A stretch of 6,525 nt of DNA from an uncultured Lachnospiraceae bacterium (GTDB taxonomy: Bacteria; Bacillota; Clostridia; Lachnospirales; Lachnospiraceae), in assembly GCA_947594085.1 (NCBI GenBank), contig CANQEB010000141.1, positions 1 to 6,525 of the forward strand. The letters are read 5' to 3'. The notes beneath the pieces were generated by a model. The model was not told the DNA's origin, did not search any database, and saw nothing but the letters and a program-made list of their open reading frames with translations. The translations under genes and the position numbers were made by a program. This document shows, one piece after another, positions 6,271 to 6,525 of this stretch; the first letter of the stretch is position 1, and each line of letters begins with the position of its first letter.

Positions 6271-6308
6271 ATATAATAATGCATCATTCTAATATACGGA
6301 TTATGCCT

Positions 6309-6343
6309 AAATAACAAGATATGTGGCTGCACTACAGTTATTT
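6309..6343. repeat. Inverted repeat in non-coding stretch
   Basis: AAATAAC (6309-6315) and GTTATTT (6337-6343) are perfect 7-base complements. Inside, TGT (6322-6324) can pair with ACA (6334-6336) and G6325 with C6332 around a short loop. No T-run or open reading frame goes with it. It may be part of a larger folded RNA or chance in AT-rich sequence. Confidence 0.3.
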
Positions 6344-6386
6344 GCGGTTGAAGTATTACTCATTTGCTAGTTTTGTAAAACACATA

Positions 6387-6448
6387 AAGGTATACAGATA
6401 TGCTGCTGAAAATCGCAGACCAGCCCGAAGAGGGAATTGCGATACCTT
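6387..6448 (+). other. Branched hairpin next to repeat copy 2
   Basis: AAGGTA (6387-6392) pairs with TACCTT (6443-6448) and TCGCA (6413-6417) with TGCGA (6438-6442), so the right-hand strands stack continuously while the left has a 20-base bulge; inside, CCC (6424-6426) pairs with GGG (6432-6434) over GAAGA. It ends two bases before the second repeat unit. Function is not recognised; it could be a left arm of that element or an independent RNA fold. Confidence 0.35.
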
Positions 6449-6449
6449 A

Positions 6450-6520
6450 GGCAAACCGTATGAGGCCGCCGGCACTTAGCGAATGCGTAGCATGAGCTTA
6501 GTACCGCTGCGTTGCCGAAT
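6450..6520 (-). repeat. Repeat copy 2, inverted relative to copy 1, possibly cut by the window edge
   Basis: The - strand of 6461-6520 aligns with the + strand of 6165-6222: both read (A)TCGG, then an ACG-type triplet, AG, CGGT, TAAGCTC, later AAG, a CCG, CGGCC and CTCA. The same fold is possible. On the - strand GGC (6514-6516) pairs with GCC (6464-6466), CGC (6509-6511) with GCG (6467-6469), an AG bulge (6507-6508) follows, then CGGTAC (6501-6506) pairs with GTGCCG (6470-6475). The tip is ATGC (6490-6493) with GCAT (6483-6486) over three bases. On the + strand GGCAA (6450-6454) can also pair with TTGCC (6512-6516). Any outer right-hand arm would lie beyond 6525. Confidence 0.55.
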
Positions 6521-6525
6521 CGAGT

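Noticed and set aside
6251..6277. Promoter with TATAAT at 6272-6277
   Set aside because: The only -35-like sequences (TTTGCC/TTGCCG) give spacers of 14-15 bases and lie inside a strong hairpin.
5754..6314. A 186-residue open frame running from within pyrF into the following intergenic region
   Set aside because: It is out of frame with pyrF for most of its length and its tail simply reads through the inverted repeats; no family features.
6088..6525. CRISPR array
   Set aside because: The repeats are two diverged inverted copies plus unrelated hairpins; there are no regularly spaced identical direct repeats.
6380..6525. Known housekeeping RNA (tmRNA, RNase P RNA, SRP RNA, 6S RNA)
   Set aside because: I saw none of the conserved signature sequences of these RNAs, although the region is structured and runs to the window edge.

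Overview
The window looks like chromosomal DNA of a Gram-positive anaerobe, most likely a clostridial/Lachnospiraceae-type Firmicute. This rests on the gene set: a YbbR/CdaR-type protein next to an HPr with both His15 and Ser46, an L,D-transpeptidase with many choline/glucan-binding-type repeats, a long-form (type 2) orotidine-5'-phosphate decarboxylase, strong purine-rich ribosome sites and TTG/GTG starts. No database search was possible, so the lineage is an inference.

Left part (1-840, + strand): the 3' end of a cdaR-like gene, followed almost without gap by a gene for the PTS phosphocarrier HPr. A strong hairpin at 799-836 separates this pair from the next gene, which points the other way, and probably terminates transcription in both directions. 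Middle left (845-2683, - strand): a secreted L,D-transpeptidase with about 17 aromatic cell-wall/glucan-binding repeats before a C-terminal YkuD catalytic domain. It has a near-consensus promoter at 2759-2787.

Middle right (2844-6087, + strand): a second near-consensus promoter, divergent from the first, drives a polyprenyl-phosphate sugar-1-phosphate transferase, an overlapping family 2 glycosyltransferase and, after a 96-base gap, pyrF. The first two should start and extend a lipid-linked surface glycan. PyrF makes UMP, the precursor of the UDP-sugars such enzymes use, but a functional link is only an inference. The divergent intergenic region therefore serves two envelope functions: wall cross-linking/remodelling and surface glycan synthesis.

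Right end (6088-6525): 438 bases with no credible gene but unusually full of inverted repeats. The main observation here is that 6165-6222 and 6461-6520 are diverged copies of one element in opposite orientation. They share a bulged hairpin with compensatory base changes, and the first copy lies inside a longer imperfect inverted repeat (about 6120-6260). This points to a folded intergenic repeat family (REP/BIME-like or RNA) that I cannot assign to a named family. The second copy runs to the window edge and may be incomplete.
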